A stretch of DNA of 64,000 nt. Source: Mesorhizobium atlanticum (GTDB taxonomy: Bacteria > Pseudomonadota > Alphaproteobacteria > Rhizobiales > Rhizobiaceae). The notes below the pieces were generated by a model. That model was given only the letters and a program-made list of their open reading frames with translations, did not search any database and was not told where the DNA came from. Of this stretch, positions 45,308 to 54,753 are shown piece by piece; within the stretch, counting starts at the first letter, position 1, and each line of letters opens with the position of its first letter. Location of the stretch: contig NZ_QMBQ01000010.1 of assembly GCF_003289965.1 (NCBI RefSeq), positions 1-64,000 of the forward strand. Reading direction: 5' to 3'. The position numbers and the translations under genes are program-made.

Positions 45308-45465
45308 GCGCCCCGATTGAATCCGTTCGCGCGTCCGCAGCGCGACGGCGACGGCGGCACTGCTTCGCCTGTCAGTATCGCTTTGCCCCTTCGCGCCCTG
45401 CGCAATTTCGATCAAACTCGACACCGGCGCTGCCGCTAGGGTCGGCCCGCCAAATGCGAGGAACC

Positions 45466-46299
45466 ATGAACCCGACCGAGAAAGCGCTGTGGTTTGTCGA
45501 GAGCCACCTGCCGGACGCCGTCAGTCTCGACGATGTCGCGGCAAGCAGCGGCGTGTCGCGCTTCCATGTGACGCGCGCTTTCGCCGCCGCCACGGGGCGG
45601 TCGGTGATGGGCTACATGCGGGCGCGCCGCCTGAGCGAAGCGGCGCGCAAGCTGGCCGGCGGCGCGCCCGACATTCTCTCGGTCGCGCTCGATGCCGGCT
45701 ACGGTTCGCATGAGGCGTTCACGCGGGCTTTTCGCGATGCGTTCGGCACCACGCCCGAACTGGTGCGCGCGCAAGGCTCGACCCGAAACCTCGATCTCGT
45801 GGAGCCTATCCTCATGGACAGTTCACTTCTCACCACGCTCGAGCCGCCGCGCTTCGAGACCAGCCGCCCGTTCCTCGTCGCCGGGCTCGGCGAACGCTAC
45901 AGCTGTGAGACCAGCGCCGGCATCCCGAGGCAGTGGCAGCGTTTCGCGCCCTATATCGGCAGCATTCCCGGCGAGGTGCCGGGCGTCTTCTACGGTGTGT
46001 GCCTCAATGGCGACGATGCCGGCAATTTCGACTATGTCGTCGGCGTCGAGGTGAAGGATTTCTCCGACCTGCCGAAGGATTTTTATCGGGTGCGGGTGCC
46101 AGCGCAGAAATACGCGGTGTTCTCGCATCGCGAGCACATCTCGACCATCCGCCGCACCGTCAACACGATCTGGAACAAATGGCTGCCGGCTTCCGGCCAC
46201 GAGATCGCCGACGCGCCGGAATTCGAGCGCTACGGACCCGAATTCGACGCGCACACCGGCAATGGCGGATTGGAGATCTGGCTGCCGGTGAAGGGTTGA
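45466..46299 (+). CDS. AraC-family regulator with GyrI-like effector domain
   Basis: 277 residues from ATG 45466, preceded by GAGGAACC; a second ATG lies at 45454. The N-terminal AraC double helix-turn-helix (SLDDVAASSGVSRFHVTRAF, DILSVALDAGYGSHEAFTRA, FGTTPELVRAQG) precedes a GyrI-like ligand-binding domain (about 115-277) with YAVFSHREHISTIRRTVNTI and GLEIWLPVKG. It belongs to the Rob/GyrI-type multidrug-sensing architecture. It lies 158 bp after the lipid operon and may or may not control it. Confidence 0.92.
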   Translation: MNPTEKALWFVESHLPDAVSLDDVAASSGVSRFHVTRAFAAATGRSVMGYMRARRLSEAARKLAGGAPDILSVALDAGYGSHEAFTRAFRDAFGTTPELVRAQGSTRNLDLVEPILMDSSLLTTLEPPRFETSRPFLVAGLGERYSCETSAGIPRQWQRFAPYIGSIPGEVPGVFYGVCLNGDDAGNFDYVVGVEVKDFSDLPKDFYRVRVPAQKYAVFSHREHISTIRRTVNTIWNKWLPASGHEIADAPEFERYGPEFDAHTGNGGLEIWLPVKG

Positions 46300-46308
46300 C
46301 AGGTTTCC

Positions 46309-46331
46309 CCTTCTCCTCTTGTGGGAGAAGG
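46309..46331. terminator. Hairpin between convergent regulator genes
   Basis: CCTTCTCC (46309-46316) pairs with GGAGAAGG (46324-46331) around TCTTGTG. There is no T tract. It lies in the 38 bp between the ends of the AraC and MarR-GNAT genes, so it could serve both. Confidence 0.5.
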
Positions 46332-46337
46332 AAGAGG

Positions 46338-47273
46338 CTAAAGCTCCAAATCCCAGGTCTGGCCGACAAGGTCCTTGCCGAAGGAATGGTGCCTTTCTTC
46401 ATCGACCAGCTTGAAGCCGGCGGCCTGGTAGATACGGCGGGCCGAGCCCAGTATGTCGTTCGTCCATAACGTCAGCGTCTTGTAGCCCTTGGCGCGAGCG
46501 AAGGCGATGCACTCGTCGACCAGCCGCCGGCCGATGCCAAGGCCCCGCGCCGAAGGCTCGACATAGAGCAGCCTCAGCTTCGCCACCTCGGACGACTTGC
46601 GCACGACGAAGACGGAACCGACCACCTCGCCTTCGCGCTCGGCGATCCAGGCGCGCTCCCACTTTGGATCGAATTTCTTGACGAACTCGCCGAGGATCTC
46701 GGCGACCAGCGCCTCGTAGGTTTCGTCCCAGCCATACTCCTCAGCGTAGAGCATGCCCTGGCGGCGCGTGATCCAGCCGATGTCGCCGACCTGCAGCGGC
46801 CTCAGGATGTAGGGCACCTTGGGTTCGGGCCTGTCGCCAAGCAGGTCCTGCACTGTGCGCATGGCCTTGACCAGCCGCTTCTGGTCGGCGGGCGGCAGAC
46901 GATCGAGCAGCGCGCGCACCTGGTCGTGCGAATCCTGGTTGAGCGGCGCAAAAGCCTCGCGGCCCGCCGTCGTCAGCGCGATCGAAGACCGGCGCGCGTC
47001 CGCCTCGCTGGCCTCGCGCTCGACCAGACCGCGCTCCTCGAATTTCTTCAAGAGGCGGCTCACATAGCCCGGGTCGAGACCAAGGTCGCGCACCAGATCG
47101 CTGGCGACGAGCCCCTCTCGATGGGCAAGCTCATAAAGCACCCGCGCCTCGGTCAGCGAGAACGGGCTCTTCAGAAGGCTCTCGTCGAGCAGGCCGATCT
47201 GGCGGGTGTAGAAGCGGTTGAAGGCGCGCACGGTATCGATGCGTTCCTTGCCGGGGTGATCGTGGATGGTCAT
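46338..47273 (-). CDS. MarR-type regulator fused to a GNAT N-acetyltransferase
   Basis: 311 residues from ATG 47273 (MTIHDHPGKERID, GGAGG upstream). The N-terminal winged helix is MarR-like (LYELAHREGLVASDLVRDLG, SRLLKKFEERGLVEREAS). The C-terminal domain (about 150-311) is an acetyltransferase with the acetyl-CoA loop VEPSARGLGIGRRLVDECI. Fusions of this kind are widespread in Rhizobiales. They may sense or modify a small molecule and control their own gene. A TTGACT-type palindrome lies 38 bases upstream. Confidence 0.93.
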   Translation of the reverse strand: MTIHDHPGKERIDTVRAFNRFYTRQIGLLDESLLKSPFSLTEARVLYELAHREGLVASDLVRDLGLDPGYVSRLLKKFEERGLVEREASEADARRSSIALTTAGREAFAPLNQDSHDQVRALLDRLPPADQKRLVKAMRTVQDLLGDRPEPKVPYILRPLQVGDIGWITRRQGMLYAEEYGWDETYEALVAEILGEFVKKFDPKWERAWIAEREGEVVGSVFVVRKSSEVAKLRLLYVEPSARGLGIGRRLVDECIAFARAKGYKTLTLWTNDILGSARRIYQAAGFKLVDEERHHSFGKDLVGQTWDLEL

Positions 47274-47311
47274 GGGAAGTCCTCCTGCCTTGGACAGGAT
47301 CAATCATTTAG

Positions 47312-47324
47312 TTGACTGAGTCAA
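47312..47324. promoter_or_regulatory. Palindromic operator candidate upstream of the MarR-GNAT gene
   Basis: TTGACT G AGTCAA is a perfect 13 bp palindrome, with weaker flanking symmetry (ATT...AAT). It is 38 bases from the start codon of the MarR-GNAT gene, a normal place for autoregulation. MarR sites of the TTGACTnAGTCAA type are known. Confidence 0.6.
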
Positions 47325-47412
47325 TGAATTCTTGGAACGAGCCCACACGATCTCGCGAGGCAGTATCTCGACAGTCTCGCCGAGTATGGCAAGATAGCTG
47401 CGGAGACGTGCG

Positions 47413-47583
47413 ATGGAAAACATTCGACCCATTAATAACGAGTACGACTGGGCGATTGCCGAGATTGCTCGCTATTTCGATAATGAACCGGTTGCAGATA
47501 GCCCTGAAGCATATCGCTTTGATGTTCTAGCCACTCTGATCGAGGCTTACGAAACCAAGCATTATCCGATTGGGGCTAAATAG
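47413..47583 (+). pseudogene. Truncated HigA-type antitoxin (N-terminal part only) with a decayed HigB end before it
   Basis: 56 residues: it starts MENIRPINNEYDWAIAEIA and continues YFDNEP, then DVLATLIEAYETKHYPIGAK and a stop. This is the N-terminal segment of HigA-type antitoxins, normally followed by a helix-turn-helix domain that is absent here. In the frame just upstream (47380-47412, running on to a stop at 47434) the DNA reads ...LAEYGKIAAETCDG. This resembles the C-terminus of HigB toxins, which normally ends a few bases before higA. The intact toxin is gone. The stop at 47583 is two bases from the end of the convergent PLP-enzyme gene. Confidence 0.65.
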
Positions 47584-47585
47584 CC

Positions 47586-48722
47586 CTATCCCATCGGCAG
47601 CACCGGCCAGAACTCGACGATCCGGCCGCCCGCGAACACAGCAATCGCCCCGAAATGCTGCAGCACGGCCTCGCTCTGCGTCGGCCGCAGGAAGGCATGG
47701 TCGCCGGGCTTCACATCCGCGCTTGCCGGCAGGCCCATGAATTGCTGGTTGGACGACAGCCCAATCAGGCCGTTCGGCTTCATGCCTTCGGGGAACACCG
47801 GTTCGGCCATCCAATTGCCGCCATAGAGATACAAGCCTTTGCGCGGGAAGAGGCCAAGCGCCTGGAGCGCCCTGGAAACCCATGGCGGACCGGGCAGCAT
47901 CGGATCGAGCGCCTTGAGGACCGGCGTGGCGATGAAGGCGGCCGGCTGGAGGCCGTCGAGGCCAGGCGTATCGAAGTCGCTCGGCAGGACGAAGGCCGAG
48001 CCGATCGACACCTCGTTGGCGACGCCGCCGCCATGTAGCAGCGCGGTCTTCGAGCCGCCGATGTTCAAGATGCGGGGCCGGTCCGGGCCGAGGGCGGCGG
48101 CGAACTCCGCCGCCTTGGCCGAGGCCTGCTTCAGTGCCCTGGCCGCGCCACCGAACAGGCCCGGTATCTCCGGCGCATGCGCTTCGTAAGCCATGATACC
48201 TTCGCAGTGCAGGCGCTCCGGCACCGTCAGCGCCTTGATCTCGGCGGGACTGGCAAAACCGCCGCGATGCAGGCCGACATCGACCTCGAAGGCGAAGCGC
48301 AGTTCGGTGTCGAGCGCGGCGGCCAAATCGCCATACTCGGCCAGCCGCTCCGGCGTATCGATCAGCCAACAGACGCGCGACCACCAGCCGGCGCCGCCTC
48401 TTGTCAGCGCCGCCCTGGCTGCGTCGACGGGCATCGGCTTGCCGTAAAGCAGGTCGCCCTCGGGAAAAGCATCGAGCACGGCCTGTGTCACCGGTGGGTG
48501 GAAGGTCATGAAGCGGTTGGTTTCGAGGGCTCGCGCGATATGCGACAGCAACGGCATGCAAGGCAGCGACTTGTCGACCAGCCGAACGGCAAGGCCGGCA
48601 GCCAGCCGCTCCTTCACCAGCGCGATGTTGCCGTCCAGCCGGTCGCGGTCGAGCACCAGGCAGGGCCGGAAGATCTCGGCTGCCTTCAGCGCCTCGGACA
48701 GGGCAACGAAATAGGCGCTCAT
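47586..48722 (-). CDS. DSD1-family PLP-dependent enzyme (alanine racemase-like N-terminal domain)
   Basis: 378 residues. The N-terminal alanine-racemase-like barrel starts RPCLVLDRDRLDGNIALVKE. The probable PLP lysine is in VRLVDKSLPCMPL (about 50). Barrel strands include FEVDVGLHRGGFASPAEIK and ILNIGGSKTALL. The C-terminal part resembles D-threonine aldolase/D-serine dehydratase, but the His/Cys zinc pair of those enzymes is not recognisable (it ends EFWPVLPMG). The reaction is therefore open. Its start overlaps the oxidase stop by four bases; last gene of the transporter-oxidase-PLP operon. Confidence 0.82.
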   Translation of the reverse strand: MSAYFVALSEALKAAEIFRPCLVLDRDRLDGNIALVKERLAAGLAVRLVDKSLPCMPLLSHIARALETNRFMTFHPPVTQAVLDAFPEGDLLYGKPMPVDAARAALTRGGAGWWSRVCWLIDTPERLAEYGDLAAALDTELRFAFEVDVGLHRGGFASPAEIKALTVPERLHCEGIMAYEAHAPEIPGLFGGAARALKQASAKAAEFAAALGPDRPRILNIGGSKTALLHGGGVANEVSIGSAFVLPSDFDTPGLDGLQPAAFIATPVLKALDPMLPGPPWVSRALQALGLFPRKGLYLYGGNWMAEPVFPEGMKPNGLIGLSSNQQFMGLPASADVKPGDHAFLRPTQSEAVLQHFGAIAVFAGGRIVEFWPVLPMG

Positions 48723-50020
48723 TTTTTGATGCCAAAAGGACTGGGTTCAATGCCGAACAGGCTGGCCATATAGGGCGAGACGAAACGGTTTTCCGGATCG
48801 ATGTCGCGCCGCACGGCAAGCGCGTCGTCCCAGCGCGGATAGATCTTCTTGAAATCCGCCGCCTTCAGGCTGTGCATCTTGCCCCAATGCGGCCTGCCGC
48901 CATATTTGCGGAAGATCGGCTCGGCGGCGCGCATGAAAGGCCGCGGGTCGTTCGCCGCATCGTGGTGGATGGCGATCGAGCAGGTCAGCCTCTTGTGGAA
49001 GGGCGAAAGCCAGAACTCGTCGGGCGCCACCGAACGCACCTCCATCGGGAAATAGACTTCTGGAAAGTGCTTCTCCGTCAGCGCGATGATCTCGGCCAAC
49101 GCCTTGGGACCTTCCTCATAGGGCAGGTGGTATTCCATCTCGTTGAATTTGGTGCGACGGTCGCTGACATAGACGTTGAGCCAGTCCTGCACATAATCCT
49201 CGGCCGGCACCTTTTTGACCGCGCCCTTGATCAGCGCGCGGCGCAGCGACGGCAGCCGGCGCAGCACGGTGCGCAGCTTGCGCAATGTCGCCAGGCCCTC
49301 CTCGTCGTCCTCGGTCGGCCGCTGCGTCGGCTGGGCGTCGCTCAGGTCGCTGGCAATGAACTGCGCATAGCCGGAAAACGGGATGTAGTAGAATTCGGCC
49401 GAACGATGCGCGGCCATCATCCTCTCAAAATCGCGCAGCATGTCGCCGATCGGCAGCACCCATTTGCGGCGGCGCAGGCGGTAGGCCGCGATGTTGTTCA
49501 TCGTCACTTCGGTGAGAATGCCGAAGCTGCCCAGCGCGACGCCGATGGCGTGGATCATGTCCTGGTCGCTGGCCCGGCTGTACTCGCGCAGCTTGCCTTT
49601 GCCGTCCACAAGCTGCACCGCCTCCAACTGCGTGTGATAGGCGCCGAGCGTCGGGCCGGAGCCGTGCGTGGCAGTGCCCAGCGCGCCGCCGATCGCCTGC
49701 TTGTCGATGTCGCCCATATTGGGCAGGGCCTGGCCGATGCCTTGCAGGATCTGCATCAGGGCGCCGAGCCGCGTGCCGGCCCCCACCCGCGCCCTGTTGG
49801 CCGCCGGTTCATGCGAGACCAGCCCCTCGATCTTCTCAAGCGAGACGATGGTGCCGTCGGATTGCACCAGCGGCGTGAAGGAGTGGCCGGCGCCGGCGAC
49901 ACGCAACGGACCGGGCGCCGAGCGCACGAGTTCGGCCAGTTCGCCGGCATCGGCCGGCGTCGCAATCTGCTTCGGGGACGCCGTGACGAAACCCGACCAG
50001 TTGTTCCAAGCGTTTGCCAT
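48719..50020 (-). CDS. FAD-linked oxidase of the aldonolactone oxidase (ALO) family
   Basis: 433 residues. The N-terminal PCMH-type FAD domain has LRVAGAGHSFTPLVQSDGT (His as possible covalent flavin site) and GALGTATHGSGPTLG. The C-terminal ALO-type domain has FPMEVRSVAPDEFWLSPFH and GGRPHWGKMHSL, the latter being the family's conserved HWGK. Relatives oxidise sugar lactones or alditols (L-gulonolactone, D-arabinonolactone, xylitol) with oxygen. Substrate unknown. Middle gene of the operon, 15 bp after the transporter. Confidence 0.9.
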   Translation of the reverse strand: MANAWNNWSGFVTASPKQIATPADAGELAELVRSAPGPLRVAGAGHSFTPLVQSDGTIVSLEKIEGLVSHEPAANRARVGAGTRLGALMQILQGIGQALPNMGDIDKQAIGGALGTATHGSGPTLGAYHTQLEAVQLVDGKGKLREYSRASDQDMIHAIGVALGSFGILTEVTMNNIAAYRLRRRKWVLPIGDMLRDFERMMAAHRSAEFYYIPFSGYAQFIASDLSDAQPTQRPTEDDEEGLATLRKLRTVLRRLPSLRRALIKGAVKKVPAEDYVQDWLNVYVSDRRTKFNEMEYHLPYEEGPKALAEIIALTEKHFPEVYFPMEVRSVAPDEFWLSPFHKRLTCSIAIHHDAANDPRPFMRAAEPIFRKYGGRPHWGKMHSLKAADFKKIYPRWDDALAVRRDIDPENRFVSPYMASLFGIEPSPFGIKK

Positions 50021-50035
50021 TTTGGCCCTCCCCGC

Positions 50036-51220
50036 TCAGGCCCGACCGTGCCGCCGGGCGACCAGCACGAATACGCCGAGCAGCAGCACGCTGGCCAAAG
50101 CAGTCGCTGCGGCGAATTCGGGCACCGGGCGGAAATTCCCGGCATCGATCAAAAGCGAGGCGGCGATCGGGCCGATGGCGAGACCGAAAAGCTGCGCGGC
50201 CGGCACCAGGAGCACTGCCGTTCGCGTCTCGTCGGCGGTAATTGCCATGCGGATCTGATAGGGCACGATGAAGAGCAGGATGAAGCCCATCACCAGCGCC
50301 ACCGCCCAGAACACCGAAAGACCCGGGGCGGACGCAAGCATGACTGAGCTGATCGCCGCGACAATCCCGATGATCATGATGGCAAAACGGTAGTCGATGC
50401 GCGCCTCGAAGACCGTCGCGGTCATGGCGCCTATCACTTGCGCGGCGAGGCTTGCCGACACCATCAGGCCGACGGTGCGGCCGTCGATGCCGAACTGCGC
50501 GCCGATGGGCTCCAGAAAGGCCCAGACGGCGCCGAAGAACATGAAATAGCAGAAGATCGACAGGAGCGCGGTGATCGCGGGCAACGTCGCGACGTTGGCA
50601 AACTGCTCTTCCTTGGGCAGATCGGCATAGTCCTCCGGCACGATCCAGGCGACGGCCAGCGACAAGAGGCAGACGATGCCGAGCGCGATGAAGCCGCCGG
50701 CCGAGCCGGCGGCGGGCACGGCATAGAGCGCGAGGATCAGCGCCAGCGCGCATTGCGCCAAGGTCTGCAGCGTGACGAAATAGCCGCCGATGCGCTCGGC
50801 CCGGCGCGAGCGGGCGATCAATTCGGTGGCGACGGCGACCAGCCCGCCTTCCGCCAGGCCGGCAAGCGTGCGCGCGCCGATCAGCGCATTGGGGCTGCCG
50901 GCATAAGCGGTCCAGAAATTGGCGACCGCGAGCAGGACAAGCAGCGCCGCGCTCTTCCAGCGCATGTTCCTGGCAGGCAGCAGCATCGCCACGATCGCCG
51001 ACCCGATGCCGATCGCGATCATCTCGGCGGTGGCGACCAGCGCCAGCTCGTCGCCGGTGACGTGGCCCTCCGTGTAGAGCGCACCGAGCAGCACCGGCTG
51101 CAGACCAAGGATGAGCAGGCCGACCGAGCCGATCCACAGCGCCGAGGCAAGCTGCGATCCCGTCGGATTGCCGACGAGCCAATCGCCATGTTCCGCCTGG
51201 GCGGTTTGCGATGCAGTCAC
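50036..51220 (-). CDS. MFS transporter of the oxidase/PLP-enzyme operon
   Basis: 394 residues from GTG 51220 (AGGGAGGGCACCTC upstream), with 12 predicted helices. The usual motif A between helices 2 and 3 is not obvious. Features: GARTLAGLAEGGLVAVATEL and a central loop PEDYADLPKEEQFANVATLP. It should bring in, or export, the substrate of the two enzymes that follow. It is divergent from the TetR-type gene, with a 15 bp palindrome between them. Confidence 0.88.
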   Translation of the reverse strand: MTASQTAQAEHGDWLVGNPTGSQLASALWIGSVGLLILGLQPVLLGALYTEGHVTGDELALVATAEMIAIGIGSAIVAMLLPARNMRWKSAALLVLLAVANFWTAYAGSPNALIGARTLAGLAEGGLVAVATELIARSRRAERIGGYFVTLQTLAQCALALILALYAVPAAGSAGGFIALGIVCLLSLAVAWIVPEDYADLPKEEQFANVATLPAITALLSIFCYFMFFGAVWAFLEPIGAQFGIDGRTVGLMVSASLAAQVIGAMTATVFEARIDYRFAIMIIGIVAAISSVMLASAPGLSVFWAVALVMGFILLFIVPYQIRMAITADETRTAVLLVPAAQLFGLAIGPIAASLLIDAGNFRPVPEFAAATALASVLLLGVFVLVARRHGRA

Positions 51221-51252
51221 GAGGTGCCCTCCCTTGCAGCCCGGTCAAAAAA

Positions 51253-51267
51253 CTGACAAGTTGTCAG
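51253..51267. promoter_or_regulatory. Operator candidate between the TetR gene and the transporter operon
   Basis: CTGACAA G TTGTCAG is a perfect 15 bp palindrome 33 bases upstream of the transporter start and about 65 bases upstream of the TetR start. The position suits a TetR regulator that controls both directions. Confidence 0.7.
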
Positions 51268-51331
51268 CATTGATGAAACTGATACTTGATCATGTTTCTT
51301 GTCAACCGCGAATTCGCACTTTTCCGGGAAG

Positions 51332-51967
51332 ATGCGGGCCATGAGGGACGCGAAGCGAATAGCGACGGAACCGAGGCGCAGGCCGAAGCAGGAGCGCAGC
51401 CGCGAACGCATCGACGCGATCCTCGCCACGACCATGCGGCTGATCGGCGAGAAGGGCATCGACGCGGTGACGATGAAGGAAGTCGGCGCGCTGGCCGGCG
51501 GGCCGATCGCGACCGTCTATCATTATTTCCCGAGCAAATCGGCGATCCTGGCGATGCTCTACGAACGGTTTTCCGAGGAAAGCCGGGGGCGTTTCGGCGC
51601 GATCATCGCCGGGATAAACGGGTTGAGCGACGTGACGGCGGCGGCCGATCGCATGCTCGACGACTATTATGCCCGCGTCGCGGCGGACCCGGCGATCCAA
51701 GACCTGCAGAACGCCATCCAGGCCGACAAGGCGCTGCAGCATCTCGACATTGCCGAGACGAGGCACCAGGCAAAGATGTTCTGCGACCATGTCGCGCCCA
51801 TGCTGCAAGCGGAGCAGCGCGAGGCGTTCGGGCGAGTCGTGTTCCTGATCTTCCAGCTTGCCGGCGGCGTCGTGCGGCTGGCACTGACGCAGGACGAGGC
51901 GGAAGGCCGGCGCACGATCGACGACTATCGCTCGATCATCCACACGCAGTTGCGGGTGTTTTTGTAG
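51332..51967 (+). CDS. TetR/AcrR-family transcriptional regulator
   Basis: 211 residues from ATG 51332; ATG 51341 is equally possible, and the frame opens at a TTG at 51299. The TetR helix-turn-helix is clear: IDAILATTMRLIGEKGIDAV, TMKEVGALAGGPIATVYHYF and PSKSAILAMLYERFSEES. The C-terminal ligand-binding part is helical. By position it represses the divergent transporter-oxidase-PLP operon. Confidence 0.93.
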   Translation: MRAMRDAKRIATEPRRRPKQERSRERIDAILATTMRLIGEKGIDAVTMKEVGALAGGPIATVYHYFPSKSAILAMLYERFSEESRGRFGAIIAGINGLSDVTAAADRMLDDYYARVAADPAIQDLQNAIQADKALQHLDIAETRHQAKMFCDHVAPMLQAEQREAFGRVVFLIFQLAGGVVRLALTQDEAEGRRTIDDYRSIIHTQLRVFL

Positions 51968-51978
51968 GCGCCTGCCGC

Positions 51979-52233
51979 CTAGGCGTGCAGACGGATCAGC
52001 CCTTCGAAGCCGGCAAGATTGGCATTGCCGGCGGCGATGAAGCTCGACAGGTTGCGGGCGCGACCGGGCGTCTTGTTGGCATCGAGCGGCACCGCCCTGC
52101 CCTCGTGCATGACGAAATCGAACTCGCCGTAGTCGAAACCGAGCTTGCGGCGCAGCGCGCGAAGCTCATCCGGAACCGGAATCGCCTCGCCGCGGATGGT
52201 GTCGTCGCCCTTGAGGTCGCCAAGGCGGCGGAC
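51979..52233 (-). pseudogene. C-terminal fragment of an ATP-grasp-like gene
   Basis: An open frame bounded by in-frame TAG codons at 52236-52234 and 51981-51979. It reads VRRLGDLKGDDTIRGEAIPV, then LRALRRKLGFDYGEFDFVMH, then GRAVPLDANKTPGR and ends AGFEGLIRLHA. The pattern KxGFDYGxFDFV...VxLLDxNKTPG is that of the last part of ATP-grasp-type proteins. There is no start codon at the right place, and the ATP-binding half is missing. Upstream the frame continues for a few residues past the TAG (RTSNFAC), so a nonsense mutation may have contributed. Confidence 0.6.
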
Positions 52234-52335
52234 CTAGCAGGCGAAATTGCTCGTCCGCGGCTCGCGGCAGCCGTTGCATTTCCGCCCGGGGTTCCCCGCA
52301 AGAAAAATTTCGCGCCATTGCCCCCTTGCGCGCGC

Positions 52336-52365
52336 CTTGACTCCGGCAAGGCGCCAGCCTATTTC
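52336..52365 (+). promoter_or_regulatory. Sigma-32-type heat-shock promoter of groESL
   Basis: CTTGACT (52336-52342) and CCTATTT (52358-52364), with 17 bases between TTGACT and TATTTC, match the alphaproteobacterial RpoH pattern CTTGAC-N17-CYTATnT. The CIRCE element begins ten bases downstream, over the expected start of transcription. Confidence 0.75.
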
Positions 52366-52374
52366 AGCGCCACG

Positions 52375-52401
52375 TTAGCACTCGCCTTAGGTGAGTGCTA
52401 A
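52375..52401 (+). promoter_or_regulatory. CIRCE element (HrcA operator) of groESL
   Basis: TTAGCACTC (52375-52383), nine-base spacer, GAGTGCTAA (52393-52401): a perfect copy of the consensus TTAGCACTC-N9-GAGTGCTAA. HrcA binding here represses groESL at normal temperature. Confidence 0.97.
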
Positions 52402-52467
52402 CTCATATCCGGCGGCCTCGCCGGATGGAGGAACAGTTCTCACCGTTCTCACTCGAGGAAGACACTA

Positions 52468-52764
52468 ATGGCAAAGTCCAAGTTCCGCCCGCTTCATGAC
52501 CGCGTGGTCGTTCGCCGGGTCGAATCCGAATCCAAGACCGCCGGCGGGATCATCATCCCGGATACGGCGAAGGAGAAGCCGCAGGAAGGCGAGATCATCG
52601 CCGTCGGCTCCGGCGCCCGCGACGAAAACGGCAAGCTCGTGCCCCTGGACGTCAAGGCCGGCGATCGCATCCTGTTCGGCAAGTGGTCGGGCACTGAAGT
52701 CAAGCTCAATGGCGAAGACCTTCTGATCATGAAGGAATCCGACATCATGGGCATCATCGGCTGA
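52468..52764 (+). CDS. groES: Co-chaperonin GroES
   Basis: 98 residues, full family length. It begins MAKSKFRPLHDRVVVRRVES and contains the mobile loop (ESKTAGGIIIPDTAKEKPQ), which binds GroEL, then the roof region and ends MKESDIMGIIG. GAGGAAG lies upstream of the ATG. It caps the GroEL cavity during ATP-driven folding of client proteins in the cytoplasm. First gene of the groESL operon, with sigma-32-type promoter and CIRCE. Confidence 0.99.
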   Translation: MAKSKFRPLHDRVVVRRVESESKTAGGIIIPDTAKEKPQEGEIIAVGSGARDENGKLVPLDVKAGDRILFGKWSGTEVKLNGEDLLIMKESDIMGIIG

Positions 52765-52826
52765 TTATCGGCCTCTCCATCAACTGAGTTTTCGGGCTCT
52801 TCCCGAGCCCCTGTCAGGAGCTAACC

Positions 52827-54479
<1,653 letters not shown>

Positions 54480-54505
54480 GAAGTCCAACTCCATTACACA
54501 CAAGG

Positions 54506-54533
54506 AAAGGGCGGCAGAGATGCCGCCCTTTTT
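54506..54533 (+). terminator. Rho-independent terminator of groESL
   Basis: AAAGGGCGGCA (54506-54516) pairs with TGCCGCCCTTT (54521-54531) around GAGA, followed by more T residues. It is 27 bases after the groEL stop. Confidence 0.93.
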
Positions 54534-54676
54534 GTTGCCGAAGCCCGTCGGATGATGGCTGTCCAGACGGCGACGTCCCAAGGCTCGGCTGTCTTGCCGG
54601 AACGCGCCGCCGCCCCACGGGCGCCACCACTTCATCGACCAGCAAGCGTTGAGCGATCATGGGTGGCGCGGGCGAT

Positions 54677-54743
54677 TGGGCCTGGCGCGAGAACCGCGCT
54701 CAGGCCCAGCCCGGAATTCGCCCCGCCAAGCTTGAATTCCGGG
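54677..54743. repeat. Two tandem strong hairpins between groESL and the OsmC gene
   Basis: Hairpin 1: TGGGCCTG (54677-54684) with CAGGCCCA (54701-54708), extended inside by GCGCG/CGCGC. Hairpin 2: CCCGGAATTC (54710-54719) with GAATTCCGGG (54734-54743), perfect over ten bases. They lie ten bases from the end of the convergent OsmC gene. They could be a terminator for it or a dispersed palindromic unit. The rest of 54534-54753 shows no gene. Confidence 0.75.
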
Positions 54744-54753
54744 CATTCGCGGC

